Shown here one piece after another: positions 51,715 through 61,339 of a stretch of DNA of 64,000 nt. Every line of letters begins with the position of its first letter. Positions within the stretch are counted from its first letter, which is position 1. A program made the translations under genes and the position numbers. Origin of the DNA: Saprospiraceae bacterium (GTDB taxonomy: Bacteria > Bacteroidota > Bacteroidia > Chitinophagales > Saprospiraceae); NCBI GenBank assembly GCA_020627965.1, contig JAHDFX010000002.1, positions 1-64,000 on the forward strand, read 5' to 3'. A model generated the notes under the pieces. That model was not told the DNA's origin and searched no databases. It saw nothing but the letters and a program-made list of their open reading frames with translations.

Positions 51715-52302
51715 ATGAAAAAGAAAAAGCAGAAAAAAGCTACCACAAAGGCAATCCCTATATCTAAGCCTTCGATTCAGGAAAGAATCAAGGAGCGGTG
51801 GAATAATCCGGTTTTTCGTTTTTTAGGGCTGTCTATCATAGGTATTGCCTTATTTTATCTATTCTATATCAGCTTGTATGAAACTATGCTGGAAGCTCCT
51901 ATTACCGCCTTTAATGCCTGGCTAAGTAGTGCCGTACTCAACCTGATTGGTTATGGTACGACTGTGCAGGATGCTGCCATTCATGGTACTTTTTCACTTA
52001 ATGTAAAACGAGGTTGTGATGCTATAGAACCTATTGCGGTAATGGGCGTTATATTACTTGCTTTTCCGATGGCAATTCGTCATAAATTATCAGGTGTACT
52101 TGTGGGAATTCTGGTCTTGGCTGCACTTAATATCCTGCGAATTGTTAGTCTTTATCTTATAGGAATTTATGTGCCAAGTATTTTTGAACTAATGCATATG
52201 CAGATATGGCAGGTACTTTTTATTCTGGCAGCACTGGTTTTTTCTGCTTTCTGGATACGTAGAGGTTTACAAAAAGCTAATTTACAGAACACTACCAATT
52301 AA
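51715..52302 (+). CDS. exosortase/archaeosortase family protein (XrtH-like)
   Basis: Polytopic; candidate catalytic Cys in KRGCDAIEPIAVM, Arg in LNILRIVSLYLIG, His in ELMHMQIWQV. Start refined to MKKKKQKK. Confidence 0.85.
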   Translation: MKKKKQKKATTKAIPISKPSIQERIKERWNNPVFRFLGLSIIGIALFYLFYISLYETMLEAPITAFNAWLSSAVLNLIGYGTTVQDAAIHGTFSLNVKRGCDAIEPIAVMGVILLAFPMAIRHKLSGVLVGILVLAALNILRIVSLYLIGIYVPSIFELMHMQIWQVLFILAALVFSAFWIRRGLQKANLQNTTN

Positions 52303-52315
52303 CAATCGCTAAGTC

Positions 52316-52903
52316 ATGACCAATAAAAGTATTATATTATTTGTCGTAAAATGCCTTAGCATTTACATTCTATTAGTTACTATAGCTACCCCTCTATTGA
52401 AACTAGAACGTCCCTGCTCTGAAATCGTTTGTGCCACAGGCAATCTATTTTTTCCTAAAACTCAATGGAAACATGTAGTTGATAAAAAAGATGGTAGTAG
52501 TAGTGTCCAACTTGCTTTAACGGCACAAATGAATGGCAAGAATGTCAGTCGGGTAGGCACGCTAGACAATATGAAAAATTGGGTTTTAATGCCATTTTTG
52601 CTGCTTGTTGCTTTATTACTTGCCTTACCTTTTAATTGGAAGCGAATGTTGACGACTTTTGCCTTAGGTATGCTGGGCATGTGGATATACGTTATTATCC
52701 TTCTAAAATGGTCAATCAACTTTGGTCATGCACTGGCTGCCGGTATTTCTCCAGAAGACACTTTATTTGGTGAGGTATTTAATACCAATGTAGGACATCT
52801 TACGATCATACCGCTTGTTATCTGGGCAATTGTATCTTTCAGACGATCCGACTGGCAATATTTGACTTCAGGAAAGTGGTTGAATAGTAGGGACAATTCT
52901 TAA
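52316..52903 (+). CDS. exosortase-associated membrane protein (putative)
   Basis: 195 aa polytopic ORF 13 bp downstream of the exosortase gene. Confidence 0.6.
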   Translation: MTNKSIILFVVKCLSIYILLVTIATPLLKLERPCSEIVCATGNLFFPKTQWKHVVDKKDGSSSVQLALTAQMNGKNVSRVGTLDNMKNWVLMPFLLLVALLLALPFNWKRMLTTFALGMLGMWIYVIILLKWSINFGHALAAGISPEDTLFGEVFNTNVGHLTIIPLVIWAIVSFRRSDWQYLTSGKWLNSRDNS

Positions 52904-52951
52904 ATTATCCCTACTATTCGTTTTATTAAGTAAGTGCTTGGACAGCATTAT

Positions 52952-54139
52952 CTATAATTTATTAGGTGTCACCAACCAATGGAAGGTCACAATACGTCTG
53001 TTTGGGTCATTATTCTTATCGCAGGACTTATTTACATAAGGGCACTCCTCTCCTCTTCCTTGCGAAATAATATCAATACTAATATTACTGGTATTGGAAA
53101 ACAATTCCTGGTCTCTGCGCAATAACAATTCTCTCATATGACGACTCATTTCATCAGCTCTCAGGCGTGATAATGCTCGGTTCAAATCCTGACGTGAAGG
53201 GTTTGATTTTCCGGTGACTGGTTGTAATTCTCGATACAGTGGGCTACTGGAAGATATAGGAGTAGCATCTGCATAGCCTTTAGCCACAATAGTTAATGTC
53301 ATATCCCTTTCACGATATCGATTGACAAAATCTACAATTGAATTTATGAGTGGTTCAAATGCTGCCTCTACTTTTGGCATATCTGCAGATTTGATTGTAA
53401 AAGCGCCTGGCCCGAAGAAGGCAGCAGCTTCAAATTGCTTGAATTTATCTGTTTCCAGTACATCAACAACAAGTTTCAACTGTTCAAGATTACGTTGCTG
53501 GGCCACGCTACCTTGATTTCTGATTCTTGTGATCGTCTGATAGGCTGATTCAATGATCTGCGTTTCTATTTCTCCTTGCTCTGGAACCGAATATGCAGTT
53601 TTCAATCCTTGTATAGCCTCTTCTTTTTCTTCAATTTCCTTGGTGGTTTCTACCTTAATCTCCTCAACTACATTGGTTACTTTTTCATAAGAGACTGTAT
53701 CAAGCTTACCTACTGAGAGTTCGGCCGTAGCCTTATTTTCTACTTCCGTTGCTTTGATGATGAGTTGTTCATCCAGCTTTTTACTTTCCTCCAGCTCTTC
53801 CAGTAATTTTGGAATAGATTCATTCGGTTTGCTCGTTATGATTTCAATAGCTGATTGTACAGAAGCTTCATAATCTTTGTATGTTCTTCGTCTTTCAGTT
53901 TGCACATAAACTTCAAGACTATCCAGCGTCTGCTCTACTCTCCCCATACGCTCGTCTATTTGTGCTACCAATGTGTCATTGTTAGAGTATACCTGACGGA
54001 AGCGGCGGTCATTCTCCATTAGTTGTTTAAGTGCATCCAGATAACGGGGAGCATTCAGGTCCTTTTTGGCTGTGCAGGAGCTGAACATCATTAAAATAGT
54101 GATGCTACTTATTAGCAGTAGATTAAACTTATTATACAT
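52952..54139 (-). CDS. lipoprotein with coiled-coil region and OmpA-like C-terminal domain
   Basis: Lipobox MMFSSC; LTIVAKGYADATPISS...NRALSRLRADEMSRHMRELL...NDPNRRIVTFHWLV. Confidence 0.8.
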   Translation of the reverse strand: MYNKFNLLLISSITILMMFSSCTAKKDLNAPRYLDALKQLMENDRRFRQVYSNNDTLVAQIDERMGRVEQTLDSLEVYVQTERRRTYKDYEASVQSAIEIITSKPNESIPKLLEELEESKKLDEQLIIKATEVENKATAELSVGKLDTVSYEKVTNVVEEIKVETTKEIEEKEEAIQGLKTAYSVPEQGEIETQIIESAYQTITRIRNQGSVAQQRNLEQLKLVVDVLETDKFKQFEAAAFFGPGAFTIKSADMPKVEAAFEPLINSIVDFVNRYRERDMTLTIVAKGYADATPISSSSPLYRELQPVTGKSNPSRQDLNRALSRLRADEMSRHMRELLLRRDQELFSNTSNISIDIISQGRGEECPYVNKSCDKNNDPNRRIVTFHWLVTPNKL

Positions 54140-54157
54140 ATTTATAGGTTGTTTGAT

Positions 54158-55936
54158 TTATTTATTATCCTTAAACAAACCGGTTCCTTTAATATCTTTT
54201 ATAGGCGAAGATGAACTGGTCAAAGTAATCTTTTGTACGTTATCATGCACTACTCTGTCACCATCTGTCACTTTCACCCGAAGATTGTATTCTCCTGAAT
54301 TTTCATAATTAAAAATTACTCGGCGACCTGTTTTTTGGCTCCCTTGAAAATACCAATTATATTTCAAACCACGTTCATAAGATGCTGTACTTGGTCGGAA
54401 TGATACTTGCCCCTTTTCATAATTAGGTTCTACTCGCACAATTGGGCGTTTATATTTCTTTTCGGTTTTCTTTACGCTTGTTTTCTTTTTGGCTTTTTCT
54501 TTGGGCTCCTTCGTTGTTTCAGGTTTCTTTTTTGGTTTAGGCTTATTTTCTGCAATAGGGTTATCTTTAGCAGCACCACGTTTATCTGGTCTTACTGTAA
54601 TTTGGCGTGTTTGTATATCTACCTGTCCATTGGAATATACTGCAAATTGAATATCTTTTTCTACCGGAACAGATAATTCTTCGTATACATGTACTACTGA
54701 ATCATCTACCATTCTTTCCAGCCCATCACCAAAATCATAGAAAACGCTATCTGCGAAAGGAGAATCATTATATAAAACTATGGTATTGGGGCTAGGGCGA
54801 CTCGTTTTAAACTGAGCTTTTCCGCCAGGGAATATGACTTGAATAGTATCTTTAAACATTCGTTCAGGGTTTTTAGTGTTTTCCAATGTGACAAAATACT
54901 TACCTGGCTTTTCTGGCTGAAAAGTAAATTTACGCTTATTCTTCTCTTGAATAATCTTACGTCCACTATAATCGTGGACAGTCCATTGCAGGCTTCGTCC
55001 GTCTTCTGTATTGCTCATAAAAGAAAACGCACTTCCCAATTCCTGCTTACTATCATGTGCTGCTGTAAAACGAATATCTCTGGGGGTCCCTCCACTATTA
55101 GAGCAGCTCATAAAACGTGTGCCGAAAACCAATAGTAGGGCAAGTGGCGCCAGTAATACCGCCCAACGTGGTATACCTTTTTTCTTGGGTACAACTTTAG
55201 TTTTATTACGCTCCACAACTTTATCTACCAAATGATTATCAATCACCATCCGATAAGCTTCTTCATCTAATCTTTCTTGTGTAGCCTTATCCGGTGGATA
55301 ATCGTGTTCATTGAGTTCATTAAGGACAAAATTATCAAAAGACTCCGGTACAGCGCTTAATTTTGTTACTCGGTTTTTGAAACGGTACAATACATCACTA
55401 ATCGTTCTGAAATACTGCCCCTCTCCTGTACACTTCTTTACAATATCTCGGTAGAAAGCATTTTTCTTGCCTTTTTTTAGCATAGCTTCCAGTACATTTC
55501 CGAAAGCACTGATGTCTTTTTCAGGGTTATTGGAAAGGCTATTGTCTTCACTGACCAGGTATATTTGGTTGTTTTTCAACAAAATATGGTCAGCACTAAG
55601 TCGGTTATGGAACTGTTTTTCCGTATGTAAAAAATTAAGAAAAGACAGCAACTTATTTGACAACTCCATAGTCTTTCCATCTGTCAGACTATTCTTTTTT
55701 AGAAATGCTTCTAATGTCTCTCCTTCAATAAAATTACGATAATAAACTTTCTGCCCATTCACCTCTGCCGATTGGTAAGCCGAAGCAAATCGTGTATCGA
55801 AAGCCTTACGGTCTGCGCCGTTTCTCAACACTTTTATAATAACATCTTTGGCATCCGCCCCTACTCCAAACTGTCCTTTAAACGTTTGATAAATAGTATT
55901 AGAATCTCCAATAGGCTGTCCGTCAAAACGAAGCAT
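54158..55936 (-). CDS. membrane-anchored protein kinase-like (pseudokinase) with C-terminal PKD-like domains
   Basis: Kinase-like N-lobe (VIIKVL) and FLHTEKQFHNRLSADHILLKNNQIYLVSEDNS...EKDISAFGNVLEAML; TM PRWAVLLAPLALLLVFG; PKD-like NWYFQGSQKTGRRVIFNYENSGEYNLRVKVTDGD. Confidence 0.75.
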   Translation of the reverse strand: MLRFDGQPIGDSNTIYQTFKGQFGVGADAKDVIIKVLRNGADRKAFDTRFASAYQSAEVNGQKVYYRNFIEGETLEAFLKKNSLTDGKTMELSNKLLSFLNFLHTEKQFHNRLSADHILLKNNQIYLVSEDNSLSNNPEKDISAFGNVLEAMLKKGKKNAFYRDIVKKCTGEGQYFRTISDVLYRFKNRVTKLSAVPESFDNFVLNELNEHDYPPDKATQERLDEEAYRMVIDNHLVDKVVERNKTKVVPKKKGIPRWAVLLAPLALLLVFGTRFMSCSNSGGTPRDIRFTAAHDSKQELGSAFSFMSNTEDGRSLQWTVHDYSGRKIIQEKNKRKFTFQPEKPGKYFVTLENTKNPERMFKDTIQVIFPGGKAQFKTSRPSPNTIVLYNDSPFADSVFYDFGDGLERMVDDSVVHVYEELSVPVEKDIQFAVYSNGQVDIQTRQITVRPDKRGAAKDNPIAENKPKPKKKPETTKEPKEKAKKKTSVKKTEKKYKRPIVRVEPNYEKGQVSFRPSTASYERGLKYNWYFQGSQKTGRRVIFNYENSGEYNLRVKVTDGDRVVHDNVQKITLTSSSSPIKDIKGTGLFKDNK

Positions 55937-56016
55937 ATATCTTATTTGTATTTTTTTTAATTCACTTAAGTACCAGTGTTCTGTAAACTAAGTTCTCAAC
56001 TTAGTTTATAGAATAA

Positions 56017-57366
56017 CTAGCCCATCATTCCGGCAATAGCTGCTGTTAGAAAACAGGCAATCGTTCCACCAATCAGTGCTTGTATACCAAATTTGGACAG
56101 CGTGTCTCTTTGTCCGGGTGCAATGGCTCCAATCCCGCCGATCTGAATTCCGATGGAGGCAAAATTGGCGAAACCACATAAGGCATAAGTGGCTATTAGT
56201 ATCGATTTTTCACTTAGTATACCTGCTGTTTTCATACTTCCCAGAGAAAGATAAGCTACAAATTCATTCAAAATGGTTTTTTCTCCTAATAACTGACCAA
56301 CTGAGATAATATCCTGTGAAGGTGTTCCCAATAACCAGGCTATAGGAGCAAATAAATAACCAAAGATCAATTCCAGAGATAGTGCTTTATATCTTCCATC
56401 TGTTGCCGCTTCTATGGCTACATTCAAATTTGTACTATCTCCTATAACGTAAAATACCTTATTGAAAAAATAAATAAACGCCATAAATGCTATAAGCATT
56501 GCGCCTACATTTACTGCTAATTTCAGTCCATCAGTAGTTCCTCTTGCCAGAGCATCCAGAACGTTGGAACCAGCCTCATCCCTCGGAACGTTCATATTTT
56601 GATTGACCTTCTCAGGCTCTGTTTCCGGGAATAATATCTTAGCAGCCACAATAGCAGCAGGCGCAGAAATAATGGAGGCTGTCAACAGATGCATTCCAAA
56701 ATATTGAAGTTGTTCAGGGTCTGCACCTCCCAGTATTCCCATATAAGCACCAAACACTCCTCCGGCTATTGTTGCCATTCCTCCTGTCATTAGACACAAA
56801 ACCTCTGAGCGAGTCATCTTTTCAAGATAAGGTTTCACGACTAAAGGGGCTTCTGTCTGACCAATAAATACATTTGCAGCAGCAGCAAGGCTCTCAGCAC
56901 CAGATAGTTTCATCGTTTTTTTCATCAGCCATGCGAAGCCATATACTATACGTTGTAATATTCCCAAATAGTACAGCAATGAGGACAGAGCAGAAAAGAA
57001 TATAATTGTTGGTAAAACGAAAAAAGCAAAGCCAAAACCAAAACCTTTTAGGCCTGTTGCTTCTTCAATAGCTCCGCCCGCCGTTTTATCTGCCAGTTTA
57101 CCGAACATAAACTGTGCGGCTTCCTCCGTACTTTCTATCATTAAGACAAAAAATTTCACGACATAATCAAAGATGGCTCTTATCCAGTCGAAGACAATAA
57201 AGTCAATCGGATTAATAAGTATTATGGCTAAAACCAATTGCAAAGCCAATCCTTTAAGTACCAAACCCCAGTCGATTGCTCTTCTGTTTGTACTACACAA
57301 ATAAGCTATGCCCACTAGTGCCGCAATGCCTAACATTCCTCTAAATATTCCCATCAGCAGTTCCAT
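56017..57366 (-). CDS. nupC: NupC-family concentrative nucleoside transporter
   Basis: SGAESLAAAANVFIGQTEAPLVVKPYLEKMTRSE; YALCGFANFASIGIQIGGIGAIAPGQR. Confidence 0.94.
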   Translation of the reverse strand: MELLMGIFRGMLGIAALVGIAYLCSTNRRAIDWGLVLKGLALQLVLAIILINPIDFIVFDWIRAIFDYVVKFFVLMIESTEEAAQFMFGKLADKTAGGAIEEATGLKGFGFGFAFFVLPTIIFFSALSSLLYYLGILQRIVYGFAWLMKKTMKLSGAESLAAAANVFIGQTEAPLVVKPYLEKMTRSEVLCLMTGGMATIAGGVFGAYMGILGGADPEQLQYFGMHLLTASIISAPAAIVAAKILFPETEPEKVNQNMNVPRDEAGSNVLDALARGTTDGLKLAVNVGAMLIAFMAFIYFFNKVFYVIGDSTNLNVAIEAATDGRYKALSLELIFGYLFAPIAWLLGTPSQDIISVGQLLGEKTILNEFVAYLSLGSMKTAGILSEKSILIATYALCGFANFASIGIQIGGIGAIAPGQRDTLSKFGIQALIGGTIACFLTAAIAGMMG

Positions 57367-57563
57367 AATAGATATTGGTTTTTATTGAAGTGTAAATTTA
57401 AGGCTTTTTTATAGCTTATCCCTCTTATTTTCTGTTGTATTTGTGAACATGATTTGCTTTGTCTTACATTGGGCTTTATTATGAAAAATTTTGTACAACT
57501 CTGAAAGAATGTTTTTTGATCATTTTTTATGTTTTATTTCTGAGTGTATATTCTTGTTTTTTA

Positions 57564-57571
57564 TAATTTTG
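57564..57571 (+). promoter_or_regulatory. Bacteroidota -7 box upstream of udk
   Basis: TAATTTTG 25 bp upstream of the start codon. Confidence 0.45.
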
Positions 57572-57596
57572 CAGGCATAAACATAAGCAACTCTTC

Positions 57597-58217
57597 ATGT
57601 CGAAACCATATATTATAGGAATCACAGGTGGTAGCGGTTCTGGTAAAACCAGCCTGATCTCGGCCTTAGCAAATCAATTTAGTGAGGGCCAAATATGCAT
57701 CGTTTCTCAAGATGATTATTATCGTCCAAGAGAAGAACAACTAACGGATCAGCAGGGCATTAAAAACTTTGACCTTCCTCATTCTATTGATGATGAAGCT
57801 TTTGCTAATGATCTACAAGTTCTATTGGATGGTAAAACAGTCGGTAGGGAAGAATATACTTTCAATAATGATCTGGCTACACCTAAAATGAAGCTTTTTC
57901 ATCCTGCTCCAATTATTATTGTTGAAGGATTATTCATTTTCCACTTTGAGGCTGTAAAACGCCTAATTGATCTGAAGATATTTGTACATGCGAGCGATCA
58001 CTTGAAAATCATTCGCCGGATAAAACGAGATGCAACAGAACGTAATTACCCGCTAGATGATGTATTGTATCGTTATGAGCATCATGTACAGCCTGCTTAT
58101 CAGCGCTTTATTGAGCCTTATTTAAATGAAATGGATTTGATTGTCAACAATAATGACAATTTTAATCCGGCTTTGGAAGTCTTGAGTGGATTTTTAAAAA
58201 TGAAATTAACTCTCTAA
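57597..58217 (+). CDS. udk: uridine kinase
   Basis: IGITGGSGSGKTSLI; ISQDDYYRPREE; NFDLPHSIDDEAF; FVHASDHLKIIRRIKRDATERNY. Confidence 0.92.
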   Translation: MSKPYIIGITGGSGSGKTSLISALANQFSEGQICIVSQDDYYRPREEQLTDQQGIKNFDLPHSIDDEAFANDLQVLLDGKTVGREEYTFNNDLATPKMKLFHPAPIIIVEGLFIFHFEAVKRLIDLKIFVHASDHLKIIRRIKRDATERNYPLDDVLYRYEHHVQPAYQRFIEPYLNEMDLIVNNNDNFNPALEVLSGFLKMKLTL

Positions 58218-58765
58218 GATTTGCCAGCTAATCTTCGCACTAAGCCCGTGATAGTCAATACGACCAAACAGGGAATGCCCACCCAAAAAGCTTCACTTTT
58301 AATGACACGCCAGCCCCATTCACTAAAAAAACGACTGATACTCATAGGCGAAACCTTAATCACACGCCAACTTTCCGGCATAAAATAACGTGTATTGTCA
58401 AATGGAGCAAAAAAGGCTACTCCTTTACCGCCTGTTGTCATAGCATCTAACAGACCATGCGAAGCTGCACAAAGAAACAAATAACTGATAATGAGCAATG
58501 AGGTTTTACTGAACCAAGCCGTTTTATAATAAAATATCCTGGTCAGCACGACTGCCATCAGAAAGGAAAAGAGCAAAGAATGAAAAAAGCCCCTATGCCC
58601 CAGCACATGCCCGTAATCATAACCTAATTTGAACATCAGTACATCAGCATCCGGTATGACAGCACAAAAGACACCCAAGGCAAACAGCTTGAATAAATGC
58701 CTGCGTTTTGGGTAAACTTTACCGATAGTATAAGCAACTAATGCGTGTGTAAATGCTGAAGCCAT
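58214..58765 (-). CDS. YdjM/LexA-binding-type inner-membrane metal-dependent hydrolase
   Basis: ASAFTHALVAYTIG; FCAVIPDADVLMFKLGYDYGHVLGHRGFFHSLLF; AASHGLLDAMTTGGKGVAFFAPFDNTRYF. Confidence 0.9.
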   Translation of the reverse strand: MASAFTHALVAYTIGKVYPKRRHLFKLFALGVFCAVIPDADVLMFKLGYDYGHVLGHRGFFHSLLFSFLMAVVLTRIFYYKTAWFSKTSLLIISYLFLCAASHGLLDAMTTGGKGVAFFAPFDNTRYFMPESWRVIKVSPMSISRFFSEWGWRVIKSEAFWVGIPCLVVLTITGLVRRLAGKS

Positions 58766-58934
58766 CGTTATTGTTGTGTTATTGTGCGTTGTGTTATCGT
58801 GTTATTATTGGGGCATATTGCATATTAGAATTTTATTGCCCGTCAGTTTTGACTTTTTCTATAAAGAAAATATTTTCATCCCTTTGGTAAATTTTAAGTT
58901 ACCATCTAATTTAGATTCATCTTCTATTGTCAAA

Positions 58935-59011
58935 GACGGTCTCTCTTCTCTCAGCGTAGCGGTCTCTCAGTGAGCTTGCAAACGGTCTCGCCTCTCGCAG
59001 CGAAGCGGTCT
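58935..59011 (-). repeat. GAGACCGC-type minisatellite, copy A, 3' of holA
   Basis: Minus strand reads GACCGCTTCGCTGCGAGAGGCGAGACCGTTTGCAAGCTCACTGAGAGACCGCTACGCTGAGAGAAGAGAGACCGTC. Confidence 0.85.
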
Positions 59012-59013
59012 TT

Positions 59014-60015
59014 TCAATGCAAAATTTTGTAAACCATCTCCCTCATCAATTCTCCTTCTGGTGTACTGTCTCGATCTACTCCTTTAGATTTCAGGTCATA
59101 TTCTTTGAGAACAGCGATGGCTTTTTCTGTTTTGGGCTTATTGAAGGTTCTCATGGCTTGTTTATAGTCTTTCACAAACCAGGCAGACCGCAAGCCTAAT
59201 GCCTTTGCTAAAGCATCATCAGAAACATTACGATGAAACTGACAAATATAAACCTTGCTAAAATAATTATACAATGCCCCGATCAATTTAGGTATCGGAT
59301 TATCTTTTGGATTGGCTGCAAAGTAATTGACAATTCGATTCACTTTTAAGACATCGCCTTTCCCTAATGCATTTTGCAATTCAAATACATTATAATCTTT
59401 ACTGATTCCAATGTGCTGTTCAATATGGTCAGGATTAATACTTGTCCCTTCAGGAACATTGAGTAGTAATTTGTCCAGTTCATTAGCGATTTTAGATAAA
59501 TCCGTTCCCAAAAAATCAGCTACTAATCGGCAGGCATCAGGTGAAATCGTATATTTTTTATCTTTCAAATAGCCAGTAATCCAGTCGGGAACCTGATTAT
59601 CATATAATTTTTTGGATTCAAAGATGACTCCATTTTTCTTAATAGCCTTGGCAAAATTGGTTCGCCCATCCAGCTTTTTATGCTTATGTACAACGAGTAG
59701 AAGAGTCGTTGGTGTAGGTTGACTGGCATAAGTTTCCAATTTTACCAAATCCCGCATTTGCTGTGCTTCTTTGAGTATTACGACCTGCCTTTCTGCCATC
59801 ATAGGATAACGACGAGCTACGTCTACTACTGTTGTAAAATTGGTTTCTTTGCCATATAAAACGGTGAAATTAAAACCTTTCTCCGCATCTGTCAACACTT
59901 GTTCTTCTATATATTTTGTAATGACATCAATGAAATACGATTCGGTTCCATGTAGCAGATACATGGGGGCATATTCTTTTTTCCGTAAGGCTGATATGAG
60001 TTCTTTGTGTGTCAT
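59014..60015 (-). CDS. holA: DNA polymerase III subunit delta
   Basis: MYLLHGTESYFIDVITKYIEEQVL; AERQVVILKEAQQM; LGTDLSKIANELDKLLL. Confidence 0.9.
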   Translation of the reverse strand: MTHKELISALRKKEYAPMYLLHGTESYFIDVITKYIEEQVLTDAEKGFNFTVLYGKETNFTTVVDVARRYPMMAERQVVILKEAQQMRDLVKLETYASQPTPTTLLLVVHKHKKLDGRTNFAKAIKKNGVIFESKKLYDNQVPDWITGYLKDKKYTISPDACRLVADFLGTDLSKIANELDKLLLNVPEGTSINPDHIEQHIGISKDYNVFELQNALGKGDVLKVNRIVNYFAANPKDNPIPKLIGALYNYFSKVYICQFHRNVSDDALAKALGLRSAWFVKDYKQAMRTFNKPKTEKAIAVLKEYDLKSKGVDRDSTPEGELMREMVYKILH

Positions 60016-60029
60016 ATTTTCGTGTTGAG

Positions 60030-60069
60030 GTGTTATTGTGTTATTGTGTTATTGTGTTATTGTGTTATA
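60030..60069. repeat. octanucleotide tandem repeat (GTGTTATT)~5
   Basis: Four exact GTGTTATT units plus GTGTTATA, followed by inverted CAATAACACA/ATAACAC copies up to 60117. Confidence 0.9.
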
Positions 60070-60117
60070 GAACCTGCAAGCCGATAACACTATAACACAT
60101 TCGCACAATAACACATC

Positions 60118-61197
60118 CTATTTTTCATCAAAACTGACGACTACTTTCTCCGTCCGGGGGTGCGACTGACAAGTTAGCACAAATCCGGCTTCTACTTCAT
60201 CTGGTTCCAATGCATAATTAATATCCATTTCTACTTTGCCTTCCAAAATTTTTGCTCTGCAAGTACAACAAACACCACCTTTACAGGCAAATGGCAAATC
60301 AGCCCCTTGCTTTAAAGCAGCATCCAGAATATTATCGCCATGTGAATTTAAGGGGAAGTCTATGGCGTCGCCATCCAATATCACAGTGATAATGCTATCT
60401 GTTTTATCGGCTTCATCTATCGTTTCTACTGGTTTTTGCAAGGGCTTTTTCGTGGTATTAGTCGTGAATAGCTCAAAACGGATAGATTTTTGCTCTACTC
60501 CCATCTCTTCTAATGCATCTTTGACCTGAAAGATCATTTCCTCGGGCCCGCATAGAAGATATTCATCTACCTCGCTGGCATCAAAAAACACCTTGCCAAA
60601 CGAGAGGCATTTCTCTCCATTTATACGACCATTAAATAAGGGACTTCCCAACGTTTCTCTGCTCAACACATGGTGTACACCAAGGCGATTTAAATAAACA
60701 TTTTTAAGCGCTTCAATCTCTTCACGAAAGATAATGGAATCAAAATTTTTGTTGCCATAAAACAGCGTGAAAGTACTTTCTGGCTCTTCATCCAAAATAG
60801 TTTTCATGATAGACATAATCGGAGTGATTCCACTACCTGCTGCAAAAGCAACATATTGCTTGTCATGTTTCTTATCAACATCCACGCAAAACTTGCCCAT
60901 CGGGGTCATCACGTCTAATTCATCTCCTGAACGGAGTTTTTGATTGGCATAGCTTGAAAAACGACCGTCTTTAACCAGTTTTACTGCAACTCTTAAATCT
61001 TCTTCATTCGGACTCGTACAAATAGAATAAGACCGACGTACATCTTCCCCTTTGATATCTTTTCTCAGGGTCAGATATTGTCCTGGTTCATAACTGAATT
61101 CTTCCCTAAGCCCTGCTGGCACTTCAAATGCAATAGAAACGCTTTCCGGCGTTTCCCTCCTGACTTCTCTGACTTTTAACGTATGAAATTTTGGCAT
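60118..61197 (-). CDS. ferredoxin-NADP reductase with C-terminal 2Fe-2S ferredoxin domain (PaaE-like)
   Basis: RRSYSICTSPNEEDLRVAVKLV; AGSGITPIMSIMKTIL; 2Fe-2S CKGGVCCTCRAKILEGKVEM...LTCQSHP. Confidence 0.93.
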   Translation of the reverse strand: MPKFHTLKVREVRRETPESVSIAFEVPAGLREEFSYEPGQYLTLRKDIKGEDVRRSYSICTSPNEEDLRVAVKLVKDGRFSSYANQKLRSGDELDVMTPMGKFCVDVDKKHDKQYVAFAAGSGITPIMSIMKTILDEEPESTFTLFYGNKNFDSIIFREEIEALKNVYLNRLGVHHVLSRETLGSPLFNGRINGEKCLSFGKVFFDASEVDEYLLCGPEEMIFQVKDALEEMGVEQKSIRFELFTTNTTKKPLQKPVETIDEADKTDSIITVILDGDAIDFPLNSHGDNILDAALKQGADLPFACKGGVCCTCRAKILEGKVEMDINYALEPDEVEAGFVLTCQSHPRTEKVVVSFDEK

Positions 61198-61277
61198 CTC
61201 AGTTTAATTATTTTCGGAGTACGAAGATAGGGCAATAAGTAAGGATAAAAAAATGACCAGAATTATATTTGTCGTCT

Positions 61278-61285
61278 TATTTTTG
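61278..61285 (+). promoter_or_regulatory. candidate -7 box upstream of the patatin gene
   Basis: TATTTTTG, about 55 bp upstream of the start. Confidence 0.35.
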
Positions 61286-61339
61286 CAATATGCCCCAACG
61301 ATAACACGACACACGATAATACATTAACACAACAAAGAC

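Noticed and set aside
53175-53195. GGTTCAAATCC, a tRNA T-loop-like string
   Set aside because: Lies inside the OmpA-like lipoprotein CDS with no cloverleaf around it.
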